Notes: generated from the letters alone by a model not told the origin. A stretch of DNA of 31,141 nucleotides from Hondaea fermentalgiana (GCA_014084085.1 NPFB01000015.1:283074-314214); one strand, 5' to 3'. Positions 1 through 9,416 are shown, counted from the first letter of the stretch. Program-made: numbers and translations.

Positions 1-204
1 GGCCGGCCGTCCATCCGAGCGCGAGCGCCCGCCGCCCCAGCATCGCGCCGTACCGCCCCAAGCTGCGCGCGAGAGCCCTCGCTTCGCGCTCCAGCGCCTC
101 GCGTTGTAGTTTTGCTGCGCCATCTTCGTCATCTCCTCGTCCTCATCTTCATCGTCATCTTCATCATCATCATCATCTTTCTTTACCTTCGTCGTCTTCG
201 ACAT
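1..204 (-). CDS. Possible 5' end of a gene leaving the left edge
   Basis: The minus strand has an ATG at 204 followed by a short basic stretch, then a run of about 15 Asp/Glu residues, then an open frame to the window edge. A second minus frame over 1-142 looks at least as protein-like downstream (an ALEREARALARSLGRYGAML-type helical stretch), so an intron or frameshift near 110-145 would be needed to join them. The acidic run comes from a CAT/CTT-rich tract that could equally be plain low-complexity DNA. No family is recognised. The call rests only on the open frame and composition, and it is weak. Confidence 0.22.
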   Translation of the reverse strand, partial: MSKTTKVKKDDDDDEDDDEDEDEEMTKMAQQNYNARRWSAKRGLSRAAWGGTARCWGGGRSRSDGRPA

Positions 205-649
205 CTTCTTCTTCTTTCTCCTCTTCTTCTGATCACCATCATCATCACCTCCCTCGTCCTCTCCTCCTCCTCCTCCTCCTCGGCTTCCGCAGGGACCGGC
301 AACGGCGCGAAACCGCGACGCGCTGGGACTCACTCACCCGCGCGAGAGGCGCTTGAAGAGCAGCGATCTCGCGCCTAGGGCCTCACCTCACTCGCTGTCA
401 GGAGTTCATCGCGCGCATTACTGGGGCCATTGCGGCTTGCTTCCAGCAGCGAAAACTCCAACGCAAACAGGATGACTGCTCGGAGAGCACATCTCGCACG
501 TTCATTCATCTCGATGACCGAGTCGTGCGAGGAGGCTGGGTGGGCAGTGTTTTGGACGAAAGCGACTCGATCGTTCCCAGCTTCCTTGACAATTGTGGTG
601 GTCGAAGGAGGCAAGCAAGGAGGTCGGTCTGCGCTTGGCGAGGGCTAGG
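1..649. other. Spacer upstream of the piggyBac-like gene
   Basis: Apart from the doubtful minus-strand start at 204, this stretch holds a C/T-rich tract at about 121-285 made of CAT, CTT and CTC trinucleotides. It then becomes ordinary mixed sequence to the ATG at 650. The following open frame continues upstream to a TTG at 593, but there is no ATG before 650. No tRNA, rRNA or promoter motif could be recognised. Confidence 0.5.
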
Positions 650-3600
650 ATGCCGCCACAAGACAAGGCGTCTCGAGACAAGGCGTCTCGAGTAGCCTCG
701 AACCAAGTTCTGAAGCGTCGAGATGAGCTTGTTGTTACGTATCTCGACGATGAAGGGGCAAAACATGGAGGACCGTCGATCATCGAGATCGATCGATGGC
801 AAAAAAATGCCCAGATCAGTAAACAGACAGTCGAGCATGCCGCGACGATGAGCGAGGAGCGCGGCGGCGTGCGACCTGCGGCGCATAGCGAGACCGGCGG
901 CATGAGCAGCGGGCCGAGGGCCGCTACTTTTGGTCGTGACAAAGCCGAGGCCAAGGAGGCTGGCGCGGACGGAGACGGTCTTCGATGGCAGGTCTGCGCC
1001 AGCCCCGACGAGCTCGAAGTCAAGTGGGAGGCAGAAGCTCTTGAAGAGGTGCTCGCGCCGCGCTGGCGCCGCCACTTCACTGCGGTCGCCGCCCAAACTG
1101 CCGAGAGAAGTGGTAATGTCGTACCCTTGGACATCCTTCCGGTCCACGCGTTTGACATGGTCTCGGATGAGTCGCTGGCGAGCCTCGCAAGCTGGCTCAA
1201 ACTGGAATTCGCCAGCCAGGATAAGTCAGTTTTGGGCGAGCTTGAATTTGCACAGTTCGTTGCCGCCACAGTGTACCTCGAATCGCAGCATACAAGCTTA
1301 CCGCGCGCGCTTCAGACAATGCTCGCAGAGGCGCAACGTTCCGTCCCATCATCTTGGCTTTTGTCCGCAACTCGCTTTCGCAAAATTCGCGCACACCTCC
1401 GCACGGGCGATCCACGCTCCTGCAAGCGCACATCGAGTGTATATAGATCACGGAGCTCTGACGGAGTCGCTGGCAGCAACGTGAGCAAACTTTTTTTGAG
1501 CCCCGACGCAATCTTGTCCGTCCTCAGCGACGATGCCGCCCCACCCATTTCTCGCGTCACGGTCAGAGATGCAATGTCGCACGTTCCCTTCTTCTCGCGC
1601 CAAGATACAAGGGCAACGTCTATTGTTCATCTTTGCGACGGAATTTTACAAACTTCTCCGAGCGTGCTCTTTGTTATTGGCAACACTGTCGGATCTCCGC
1701 AGGTTTGGACAGAACTTGCAAAGCGTCAAGCACATTTTATCGGTGTCGCTGGAGCTTCTCTGCCAAATCATGCAAATATATTTGGTGCAAATCACTTGAA
1801 AGGGCCTGGAATCCTTGTGGCATCAAGCGTGGTTTCAAACAATCGTTCATTGAATGCTCTTTTGACCGTCGATCCCACGCGCGGAGCAACACGCACTTTT
1901 GTGGACTTTAACTCGGGTCATGCAGACCTTTTCGCGCGCACCTTTTGCATGGAAAAGGAGGATCTCGGAGCCAAAATGTCGTCAGGGATCGCATGTCTAT
2001 TTCTCCCTGAAACGGAATACCCCAAGTCCAGTCTTCAAGTACACGCAGAAGCGATTCTCTTGCAAAATGCGAGACCTTTAAGTTGCTCAACATCGAGCGC
2101 CGACGCAAGAATTTTGCGGCAATTCGCGTTCACGTCAGTGTTGAGTTCGCAAATTCTGCAAGATGATCCTGAATTGCGAGAACTGCTGGGCGTTTCGCTC
2201 GACGGCACTCCTTGCCTTAACAAAGATGATCAGGCCAAGTTTATCGCAGAAACGCTTGTCAAAACTTGGACCAAGCCAAGCATGTTGTCGTCTCACAATG
2301 AGACTGCCGACAATGCGATTGAATCTCTCCGTTCAATGACATGGATCGAAGAAATTTACGAGATTGGCGTGTTACAAAGCCTCGAACATACAGGCATGGT
2401 GGCAGCACCCGACGCGCTGGTTCGAGTGGCGTATCCGTCTCAAGATCGTGGGGATCAGGCCTTGGGGACGTCCCACTTTGCTTGTGTGCTCACCTGTATC
2501 ATGCCCCCCAAAAATAGCAGCAGCAGCAGCGGCAGCAGTGGCAACAAGAGCAGTACAGAAGAGAGCCTTTCGTCTCACATTACCGAGTTTGGCGACACAT
2601 CGATGGAACGACCCATGGGTTTTCTTATGCAATGTACATGCGGCGATAGAACGTGGTGGGACATGCTTTGCACAAAATCCCGCGCGCAAGTGCTGCACGT
2701 GGCTGTCGTTTCAGGCCTCGCGCGTGTGCTTGTTGTTCAGATTGCGCACCAATACCCATACGAAGTCAAAGGCTATCTTCTTGTGGAGACCACACCGCAA
2801 GCACGCGAAAGGTACTCGCAAACTTTGGACAAGCGGTATGCAAGTCATCTGGCGTGGGCACACGAGAGTCTCGACCATCACGGCCCTCCGCCCGTCTTCC
2901 CCGAAGTTTTTGCCGAGGTCGCCTTGCAATGTGACCTTGAATCGCACTTTAAACTATGGCGTGCAGTGCGAAAATACATTCAGACATGCGCAGGCCCATT
3001 GCACCCTGTTCGCTCTTTTCGTCCAGCTATCGAGACTGTTGTTTCAGCCTTGACACAGGAGACTAGCTATCACGTTTTCCGCGACAAACGCTTTGCCTCA
3101 CAAGTGTCTCCAAGCGACTCGGTCGAGTGTGGCCAAGATATTGAATCACGACTTGCAGAGCAGTGCATCCGCGACTTGGCAAGAGTTTCTCACGGGTTGT
3201 TTCTCATGCTCAGCGCAATAAAGGAAGTCCTCCCCTTTGCGCATGATCTGCATCGAGATTTTGCGAATTGTTTGCTGCGACACTTTTCGCAGCAGCCTGG
3301 CTGGGCGGACTTTACGGCCGAACTTGGTGTGCAATTGCTCGCAAGGGCGCAGGACAATCAGCAGCAACTGCCCATGCAGCAGCATTCCGGTTCGAAGGCT
3401 CACATTTCTCACGATGATGCTGAAACAGACGGTGCCATCGACCCTCCATCTCCGTCTTTTCCCTCATCTGATGTCGCGGAGGCCAAGCGCGTGATGCAGC
3501 GTCGCCCGAAGCGCGGGCCCAACGTGCTTAGGTTCTACAATGACCAAGCCAAGCGTTTTCGTCTGGATCGTACGCTCGCACATCACCCCATGCGGAATGA

Positions 3601-3820
3601 GCTTGTCGCAGGAGGCAAATTTGATGTGAACGGCGAACTCATTGACGATCCTTCGAGCGCTCTCAAGCCCAAGGAGCTCACGTGCGTCCTGTGTCGCAGA
3701 CGCGCAACCTACCACTGCAGCATCTGCCAAGCTGTTTTGCACACTCGCGTTCCTCGAGGTCACACCAAGAGCTGCTTTACCATCTTTCACGACGACCCTG
3801 TCCTCTCTGGAACCTCCTGA
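650..3820 (+). CDS. piggyBac-transposase-like protein with C-terminal zinc ribbon
   Basis: This is a 1056-residue intronless frame starting at the first in-frame ATG. The C-terminus (1012-1047) has Cys1012, 1015, 1023, 1026, His1031/1038, Cys1042 and His1047, ending SCFTIFH. This closely matches the CxxC...CxxC...CFxxYH zinc ribbon at the end of piggyBac (PGBD) transposases. Other weak family-like stretches follow the expected order: an N-terminal segment ending RFRKIRAHL (about 240-250), VRDAMSHVPFF (305-315) where piggyBac has the first catalytic Asp (VDEAM.PF), and FVIGNTVGSP (342-351) where it has the second (DNFFTS). At both sites the Asp is not where it should be (Arg306, Gly344). A Ser-rich insert lies near 620-645. 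It is therefore probably a domesticated or non-catalytic relative rather than an active transposase. No terminal inverted repeats or TTAA target duplications were seen. The gene model is secure; the family is inferred from motifs. Confidence 0.72.
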   Translation: MPPQDKASRDKASRVASNQVLKRRDELVVTYLDDEGAKHGGPSIIEIDRWQKNAQISKQTVEHAATMSEERGGVRPAAHSETGGMSSGPRAATFGRDKAEAKEAGADGDGLRWQVCASPDELEVKWEAEALEEVLAPRWRRHFTAVAAQTAERSGNVVPLDILPVHAFDMVSDESLASLASWLKLEFASQDKSVLGELEFAQFVAATVYLESQHTSLPRALQTMLAEAQRSVPSSWLLSATRFRKIRAHLRTGDPRSCKRTSSVYRSRSSDGVAGSNVSKLFLSPDAILSVLSDDAAPPISRVTVRDAMSHVPFFSRQDTRATSIVHLCDGILQTSPSVLFVIGNTVGSPQVWTELAKRQAHFIGVAGASLPNHANIFGANHLKGPGILVASSVVSNNRSLNALLTVDPTRGATRTFVDFNSGHADLFARTFCMEKEDLGAKMSSGIACLFLPETEYPKSSLQVHAEAILLQNARPLSCSTSSADARILRQFAFTSVLSSQILQDDPELRELLGVSLDGTPCLNKDDQAKFIAETLVKTWTKPSMLSSHNETADNAIESLRSMTWIEEIYEIGVLQSLEHTGMVAAPDALVRVAYPSQDRGDQALGTSHFACVLTCIMPPKNSSSSSGSSGNKSSTEESLSSHITEFGDTSMERPMGFLMQCTCGDRTWWDMLCTKSRAQVLHVAVVSGLARVLVVQIAHQYPYEVKGYLLVETTPQARERYSQTLDKRYASHLAWAHESLDHHGPPPVFPEVFAEVALQCDLESHFKLWRAVRKYIQTCAGPLHPVRSFRPAIETVVSALTQETSYHVFRDKRFASQVSPSDSVECGQDIESRLAEQCIRDLARVSHGLFLMLSAIKEVLPFAHDLHRDFANCLLRHFSQQPGWADFTAELGVQLLARAQDNQQQLPMQQHSGSKAHISHDDAETDGAIDPPSPSFPSSDVAEAKRVMQRRPKRGPNVLRFYNDQAKRFRLDRTLAHHPMRNELVAGGKFDVNGELIDDPSSALKPKELTCVLCRRRATYHCSICQAVLHTRVPRGHTKSCFTIFHDDPVLSGTS

Positions 3821-4825
3821 TTCTCCTCCTCATCATCATCATCATCGTCATTTACGTCATTTTACATCATCACCCAGTGCACGTGCGCGCTCTCAGCCTG
3901 AGCATTTCACGAGTTTCGCTCCCCTTCTCTCTTTTTTCTTCTTATTATTCTCGAGACTATTTTCCCATGATACACGCACAATCTTCCCCGCTGCTCCCCT
4001 GGCCAGGGGGTCACCGCAGCTCTCTCCACGCCCTGAGTGCCGCCCACGTCCCTGCTACGCGCCTTTCCTTCGGCCGTCCCCTCGCGAGCGATACTCCGCG
4101 ATCACCCCCCGCGTCCGTTAACGCCGCGCGCAAGTGCGCTAAGCGCGCGCGCAAGTGCACAATGGCGCATAGGCGACTTGCCGCCCGCCAAGGAGGCGCC
4201 TCGAAGGCGCCTAGAAGGCGAAAAGGCAGTCCCAGTCCCGCGCCAGGCGGCGAGGCAAGGCGAGGCCAGGCCAGGCCAAGCGAGGCGAGGCGCTCCCTCG
4301 CGTAGCCTCGCTCTCGCCCGCTTTGCTTCGTTTTGCTCTGCTTCATTTTGCTTTGCTTTGCTTTGCTTTGCTTTGCTCGTTTCGCCAAGGCTTGCGTTGG
4401 AGAGTCTGAGAAGAGAGACCCGCAAGGCGAACAAGCAGAGCAAAAGAGAGCCCGAGTCTGGCAGCCGCGGCAGACCGAGCTCCGCTCTGCGCGAGGCGGC
4501 GGCGGGCGGCGTCGCGGCAGGCGAGGACGGAGGCAGCGCGCCTCTTGCTGCCGTCGCAGGGTGTCTCTTTGCGCGCCCCGGCGGCACGAGCTGGTCGACC
4601 TGGATCGGATCGAAGTGCGCTGGGGGGGCGGCCAAGCCAAACGGCCTCCTCGAGACCCCCGGGGAGAACGCGACCGCGACGACGTGCTGCTCAAGCTCAC
4701 TCGCTCGAGGAGGAGGAGGAGGAGGAGGAGGGCTACGCGAAGGAGATCCATTCGTCGAACACTGCGCGGCGCGGGCCGCGTCTAGAGACGGAGGACGCGG
4801 CGACGACGTGGGGAAAACGTCGGCA
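3821..4825. other. Repeat-rich spacer and leader before the KATNIP homologue
   Basis: CAT trinucleotides follow the upstream stop at about 3833-3850. Degenerate GGCGAGGC/GGCCA repeats lie at 4245-4295, and a CTTTG pentanucleotide array at 4351-4377. An open frame in phase with the next gene runs back to a GTG at 4037, but its translation is low-complexity (Arg/Ala/Ser/Gly) with no ATG, so it is treated as leader rather than protein. No other gene is seen. Confidence 0.5.
4351..4377 (+). repeat. CTTTG pentanucleotide array
   Basis: Five CTTTG units in a row sit in a pyrimidine-rich stretch (4320-4380), about 450 bases upstream of the KATNIP ATG. A similar CTTTG/CTATG array is found at 14265-14346. 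Confidence 0.85.
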
Positions 4826-7738
4826 ATGGACGATAACGTGCATCGTAACCTTCGCGAGCTGCAGGAGCGCAACCGGCTGCGACGCGAGGAGGAAAAACGT
4901 AGGGTCTCGGAGGAGGAGAAGCGCAAACGGGAGCTCGAGCGCGGGTTTGTAACGCACTTTAGCGGCGCCAACAGCCACAGTCGCGCAAAGCCAAATCATC
5001 CTCTTGCGACAAACAGCCGGACCACCAGCTCCGTGTCAAGGCGACGTCGACGCTCGCTCCATGGGCCTGGGTCGGCGCGTGAGACCGGCAGATCGCCTCT
5101 CTCCAGCCTGAACCGCTCTACAGGCAATGTCGGTCATCCCGTAAAGAATGCTGCTTCAAAGGCCGATTCGCGTCGACATTCCTCGGTTTTAGGAAACGTG
5201 GGCTCACAGGTGGCCGCGCAGCGCAACCGGCGACAATGGGGAAGAGTCGTCGAACCAGAGTTTCTCAAACCAGCAAACCTGCCGCCGGCATCGCGTGTAA
5301 CAGCAAAGTCCTCCACCAAGTCTTCGCTGACTTCGACATCGAACAGCGAAACCTTGAATGATGAGAACAGTCTTTCGACCAATGCGCAACCAAGTGCACG
5401 AGCGCACGTGACCAAGTCGGGTAAGAGCAGTAGACCCAGGGACCCCGCCGCGCTTCACGAATCTCTCAATGAGCGAATTGTCCATGTAGATGACCTTGAG
5501 GACTACCCTGACGACTTTGAGACGATGGTTGAAAGTGGTGGTGAGGACGACGGCGACCTGCAAAGTTTGCCTGAGATCTTGGAAATTCTCGAGAGCCCGC
5601 AAAGATCGAGCGATGACGCGTACGAGGCCTCACTGCTGTCCAAGTCAATGTCTTTGTCCATGTCCATGTCCATGTCCATGGGGCTCAACTTTAGCCGTCT
5701 GGCTGCCTGGCGACGAGGTCGAGGCAACGCAGAAGACAAGGACAAGGACAGAACAGCTCGTCATCGCCGCTCGCCGTCCAACTCGTCAAGTTCGTCGTGC
5801 AATGGACGGAGTCCAGATATTGATGATCTCGAGGCTGGCAGACGTGTGCACCGCAGCCCGGGCAAGCGCAGCAGCGGCGTTGACGTAGAAAAGAAAGGGA
5901 ACCGCACCGTTCCGCATGTAAAAGTCTTGCTTAGCCCTACCAAGGACAATTTAAATACCTCAGCCTTGAGTGCAGCAGCACAGGCAAAGGCAAAGGGTGA
6001 GCATCACAAGGTGCGGTCCGGTTCGCGGTCGAGAGTTCCGAGCAAGTCGGCGTCGGCCCCGGTCGACCTCGACGTCTCGAGCTCATTTCTGAGCCCGCTG
6101 GACGAAACATCGACGCACTTCGAGGCAGCGCGTCATGGGCAGCCATCTGACGTGCTGCAGAACATATCTGAGGCTCAAAGCCCAAAGGGCCTATCTTCCT
6201 CGTTTATACGGGACAAACCCGTCACGGTTCGGTCTTCGCCCATTTACAATCGCTCCTTGGGGGCATCGGCAGCGTCGCTCTCTGGCCTTCTCGAATCGTC
6301 GCTGAGCATGAGCGATGAGCAGTGGGAACGCGCTCTCGAGGGTACGTCGATCCGGGCACGAGGCAGCAATCGCGCAAGCTCCGCCAACGCCGACTCGCGT
6401 GCTCTCTCCAAAAGCATGTGTCTAGATCGCAGCAGCAGCAGCAAGACACGTTCCGCCGGTCACCTTGGCTCGCGGACGCAACATATGCGCGTCGCCCCGC
6501 GAGGACGGCGATTACGGTTTAACTTTGTGGAAACGTGGGGGGACATCTACTACATGGGCCTGACCGGCCTTGCGCTGCTCGTGCGCAAAGAGGACGGCAA
6601 TCTCACGGAAAAGTACCCCTTGCGCAAACGCATCAAGGCTTGCCCCCCTGACATTAACGTGAGCGGTCATAGCGGGGATCCGCGCACTCTTGACAAGGTC
6701 ATCGACGGTTGGAACAACACCTCGAGCGAGCACCACATGTGGCTGATCGAGTTCAACCCCAACGAAGACCACACGCTCGAGATTGACCTCGGCAGTCGGC
6801 ACTTTGCTCTTGCGGGGATCCGCGTATGGAATTACAACAAAAACATTGAGGACACGCGACGTGGCGTTCGCACAGCGCACGTGACGCTGGACGGGATGGC
6901 GCTGTCGCCGCCGCAAGGGCTCACCTTTCGTCGTTCGCCGGGCACAGACGAGGTGGACTTTGGGCAGACGATCCTCTTTGAAATGGAAGCGGATGCTGCA
7001 GCAGGGGCGTCAGACGCGCTATCGGAAAGCGTCATTGCCATTGAGGAGAAGGAGATGAGCGGTGCAGACAAAAAATTGGCTGGACCGCGTTCGAGCTCTG
7101 CTAGCAACAGAAATGCCTGGCTGGGTGGAGATGGTTTTCGTGACGTCCTGCGTCCACCGCAGAGCGTACCGACAGGCGCACGAGGCGCTGCGCTCCTGCA
7201 TCAGCGGCTGCAGCAGGACTGGGAGGTGCCTCTTTTGCCGTGCGGCTTTGTGCTACGTTTCGATTTTTTGGCGTCTCAGGGAGACCCGCAGTGGGTTGGT
7301 CTCGATGGGCTCGAGCTCTATGACGCGGCGGGGGCCGCAATGGATGTTCGTAGTCTTGGAGGCCGCTTGCTTGCGCCGGGCAAAGGGGAAATGAACCCTG
7401 CCTGGCGCAAGCCTTGGTCAGCAAAGCTGGCCCCTCCAGATGCCGCGCGGCCTGCGCGACTCTATGTTGTCTTTGACAGACCGGTGACTCTGGGGGCTAT
7501 TACCTTTGCGAACTTTTCGGCGCAGCCGGCGCGGGGCGTCGGAGAAGTGGCCGTATTTCTCGATAGCCTAATCATCTTTCATGGCGAACTACGGTCTGCC
7601 CAGGTTTCGCGAACACAGAGCGTGGTGTTTACGCCTCAGTCGTCGGTTCTTGGCCGCGTTGAGCAGGACGGCGATATCTGCTATTGCGGTGAGAAGGAGC
7701 AAAGCGTCATGTTCATTGACAATTACCGTTCCGTTTAA
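4826..7738 (+). CDS. KATNIP: KATNIP (katanin-interacting protein) homologue
   Basis: This is a 970-residue protein starting at the first in-frame ATG. KATNIP (KIAA0556) binds katanin and microtubules at basal bodies and ciliary axonemes, and human loss causes a Joubert-type ciliopathy. Residues 1-40 form a charged helix likely to be a coiled coil. About 45-555 is Ser/Arg-rich and probably disordered. The diagnostic part is about 560-695, with the KATNIP-domain signatures ETWGDIYYMGLTGL, RTLDKVIDG, HHMWLIEF and AGIRVWNYNKNIEDTRRG. A second, more diverged copy starts near 803 (LASQGDPQWVGLDGLEL), and the end (DICYCGEKEQSVMFID) matches the family C-terminus. Human KATNIP is about 1600 residues with more domain copies, so this is a shorter form. 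A hexanucleotide ATGTCC repeat gives an Ser-Met run near 277-286. The match implies an organism with a flagellated stage. Confidence in the family is high; the start is less certain because the frame stays open upstream. Confidence 0.88.
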   Translation: MDDNVHRNLRELQERNRLRREEEKRRVSEEEKRKRELERGFVTHFSGANSHSRAKPNHPLATNSRTTSSVSRRRRRSLHGPGSARETGRSPLSSLNRSTGNVGHPVKNAASKADSRRHSSVLGNVGSQVAAQRNRRQWGRVVEPEFLKPANLPPASRVTAKSSTKSSLTSTSNSETLNDENSLSTNAQPSARAHVTKSGKSSRPRDPAALHESLNERIVHVDDLEDYPDDFETMVESGGEDDGDLQSLPEILEILESPQRSSDDAYEASLLSKSMSLSMSMSMSMGLNFSRLAAWRRGRGNAEDKDKDRTARHRRSPSNSSSSSCNGRSPDIDDLEAGRRVHRSPGKRSSGVDVEKKGNRTVPHVKVLLSPTKDNLNTSALSAAAQAKAKGEHHKVRSGSRSRVPSKSASAPVDLDVSSSFLSPLDETSTHFEAARHGQPSDVLQNISEAQSPKGLSSSFIRDKPVTVRSSPIYNRSLGASAASLSGLLESSLSMSDEQWERALEGTSIRARGSNRASSANADSRALSKSMCLDRSSSSKTRSAGHLGSRTQHMRVAPRGRRLRFNFVETWGDIYYMGLTGLALLVRKEDGNLTEKYPLRKRIKACPPDINVSGHSGDPRTLDKVIDGWNNTSSEHHMWLIEFNPNEDHTLEIDLGSRHFALAGIRVWNYNKNIEDTRRGVRTAHVTLDGMALSPPQGLTFRRSPGTDEVDFGQTILFEMEADAAAGASDALSESVIAIEEKEMSGADKKLAGPRSSSASNRNAWLGGDGFRDVLRPPQSVPTGARGAALLHQRLQQDWEVPLLPCGFVLRFDFLASQGDPQWVGLDGLELYDAAGAAMDVRSLGGRLLAPGKGEMNPAWRKPWSAKLAPPDAARPARLYVVFDRPVTLGAITFANFSAQPARGVGEVAVFLDSLIIFHGELRSAQVSRTQSVVFTPQSSVLGRVEQDGDICYCGEKEQSVMFIDNYRSV
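5651..5680 (+). repeat. In-frame ATGTCC hexanucleotide repeat
   Basis: About four tandem copies of ATGTCC (one diverged neighbour) encode alternating Ser-Met in the disordered part of the KATNIP homologue. It is a likely length-variable coding microsatellite. Confidence 0.8.
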
Positions 7739-8159
7739 TCCGAATGTACTTTTGGGTCAACGCAGTTGAGACCGCCGTTTTGGTTGGGGAGGAGCAACAC
7801 CAGCCGCTATTTGTAGAAAGAAGAAAGCAAAAGGAAACAGAACCAACGAAACATTTTTTTTTTGGCGCGAATTAGAAAGACAAAGGGGTGGTAATTTTGT
7901 GTTTGTCGAACTCGATCTTGAGCATTCCTTGCCTCGGCTTTACTGTTAGGGTTTCTTGATCGATTCAATTATAATGGGATTCGAAGCGAATACGCTTGCC
8001 TTGCTGTTGTTTTACAAATTCGAACAAAAGCATGGGTGGTGCCCTTGCGTAGGCCCTCGCCTTCAACTTGCAACCTGTTGCTGTCCGACAACCGCACGTG
8101 CGTGTATATGAACACGACGACTTGCTTGCCGGCAAAGTCAATAATCGAATCTTCCATGT
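7739..8159. other. Spacer between convergent genes
   Basis: This is the 3' flank shared by the KATNIP homologue (+) and the next gene (-). It is AT-richer than the genes and has a poly-T run near 7853-7862. A minus-strand ATG frame at 7969-8157 (62 codons) has GC-rich third positions over its first 45 codons and could be a small gene or part of an exon. It matches nothing I recognise and is left as a note. Confidence 0.45.
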
Positions 8160-8228
8160 CTATGATGGGTCCACCGGCTTGACGATGTCAGAGAGAGACT
8201 TGAAGGGAGAGGCTTGCAAATTATAAAT
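8160..8228 (-). CDS. Possible alternative last exon of the histone-fold-like gene
   Basis: On the minus strand, a textbook acceptor (pyrimidine tract CACCTTTTCAG ending at 8229) precedes 22 codons (IYNLQASPFKSLSDIVKPVD, then Pro-Ser and TAG) with coding-like third positions. Joining from GGGAC|GTGCCT at 8294/8293 removes a 65-base intron (8229-8293), keeps the frame, and gives a 239-residue product in place of the terminal VPRLKLK. The donor is weak. The plus strand at the same place has a perfect AAG|GTGAGT donor, so the signal could be coincidental. Confidence 0.35.
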   Translation of the reverse strand: MYNLQASPFKSLSDIVKPVDPS

Positions 8229-8269
8229 CTGAAAAGGTGAGTGGGGAAGAATGTACATTAATTTCTGAA

Positions 8270-8944
8270 TTATTTGAGCTTGAGTCGAGGCACGTCCCAT
8301 CCGAGATGCTGCAGCGCCTCGTTCATGTCGTCTTGCGACAAGGAGAGGTATGGTTTTTCGTCACCCGCGAGGGCAGCATGGGGATGTCGTCGGCGCGCAG
8401 CCCGCGTGGCTTCGTGAAGGAGTCCTTGGCAAAAGACATCAATGACCTGGCTGACGGCGACAATGCCATCTCCTTTGAAGGAAAAGCGAGACTTTTTCTG
8501 AAGCTGGTCCATTCTTTCGGAGTCTGCACTTCTTTCGATCTCATACTGATACGAGGGTGTGATCATTGTATTGGCGACGTCGTGTTTGCCTTGCGCGTCG
8601 CGAACAAAGCGCGCAATGCGAGACTTGTACTTGCTCTTGGACGCCGAAAAGTAGTCGGAATACAGCTTTTCTTCCATGCTCGTGCGTGGAATCTTGGGGG
8701 CGTGGTCAAGGTATGACGTTTCGGTGTCGAGCTCGGAAAAGAGGCGCTTCGTGGCCGCAAGCGCGGCGTCGGAGGGAGGGCCAGCGCGCCCCTTGGGACC
8801 ACGTTTCGCAGACGAAGCGCCTCCGGCGCTCTGCTTTGGCGCCGACGACCTCGACCCCGCCTGATGCAGCGTGCTTGCGGCCGCGTTCGCGGCGCCCGCG
8901 GTCCCTGCGCTTGCCTTGGAGGCCTTTCGCGAGGAAGAAACCAT
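8270..8944 (-). CDS. Small basic protein with histone-fold-like C-terminus
   Basis: This frame has 224 residues from the first ATG; a GTG-started extension upstream is a GCRA-repeat leader. The N-terminal 70 residues are Ala/Ser/Lys-rich and look disordered. About 85-150 holds a conserved-looking Tyr/Lys-rich segment (LYSDYFSASKSKYKSRIARF). The C-terminal 60 residues have the layout of a histone fold: helix AVSQVIDVFCQGLLHEATRAA, a charged loop, and LSLSQDDMNEALQHLGW, like the second and third helices of TAF/NF-Y/CENP-type folds. That would suggest a chromatin or transcription-complex subunit, but the assignment is inferred from pattern only. The last codons may be replaced by a second exon at 8160-8228. 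Confidence is good for the gene and low for the fold. Confidence 0.62.
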   Translation of the reverse strand: MVSSSRKASKASAGTAGAANAAASTLHQAGSRSSAPKQSAGGASSAKRGPKGRAGPPSDAALAATKRLFSELDTETSYLDHAPKIPRTSMEEKLYSDYFSASKSKYKSRIARFVRDAQGKHDVANTMITPSYQYEIERSADSERMDQLQKKSRFSFKGDGIVAVSQVIDVFCQGLLHEATRAARRRHPHAALAGDEKPYLSLSQDDMNEALQHLGWDVPRLKLK

Positions 8945-8977
8945 GACTTTTCGAGTAAGCTGCGTCGCGGCGCTTCC

Positions 8978-9010
8978 TCGCTTGCTTGCTTGCTCGCTTG
9001 CCTGCTTGCT
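8978..9010 (-). repeat. GCAA/GCGA tetranucleotide leader repeat
   Basis: Read on the minus strand, about eight degenerate AGCA/AGCG units end some 35 bases before the ATG at 8944. The same kind of purine-biased leader occurs before the genes at 25199 and 31041. Confidence 0.75.
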
Positions 9011-9416
9011 AGTCCGCTCACACGTATCGAATGAAGTACGCCCGCGCGCGTGCTTGCTTGCAGTCGTGCCGCGCGCGCGGCCTCTCACACGCCGCGAGGT
9101 TTGGTGATTGCGCGCAAACCAAGTCAGTTTGGGGCTTTTTTCATTTTTTTGGTGGTTGTATTGTCAACGTTGATGTTGTCGATGTGGGCAGCCAAAAACC
9201 CTATTTCAAGTTTGTCACCCTCGGCACTCACCAACCGCTAAAGAGGGCGACACGAGCATTCAAGTGGGTTGAGCTGAGCGTCATCGTTTCGCTTTATTCA
9301 TGTTTTTGGCAAGAAACGGGATGCTTGTTTCTCAAAGGCGAGATACGAGCAGAGAGAAAGGGCAATAACATTTTACAAGGGGGGCTTCAACTGGCATCGA
9401 GGAACATGCAGAGCAC

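Noticed and set aside
4037..4825. In-phase upstream extension of the KATNIP homologue
   Set aside because: No ATG, low-complexity translation and microsatellites. The first ATG at 4826 begins a plausible charged helix.
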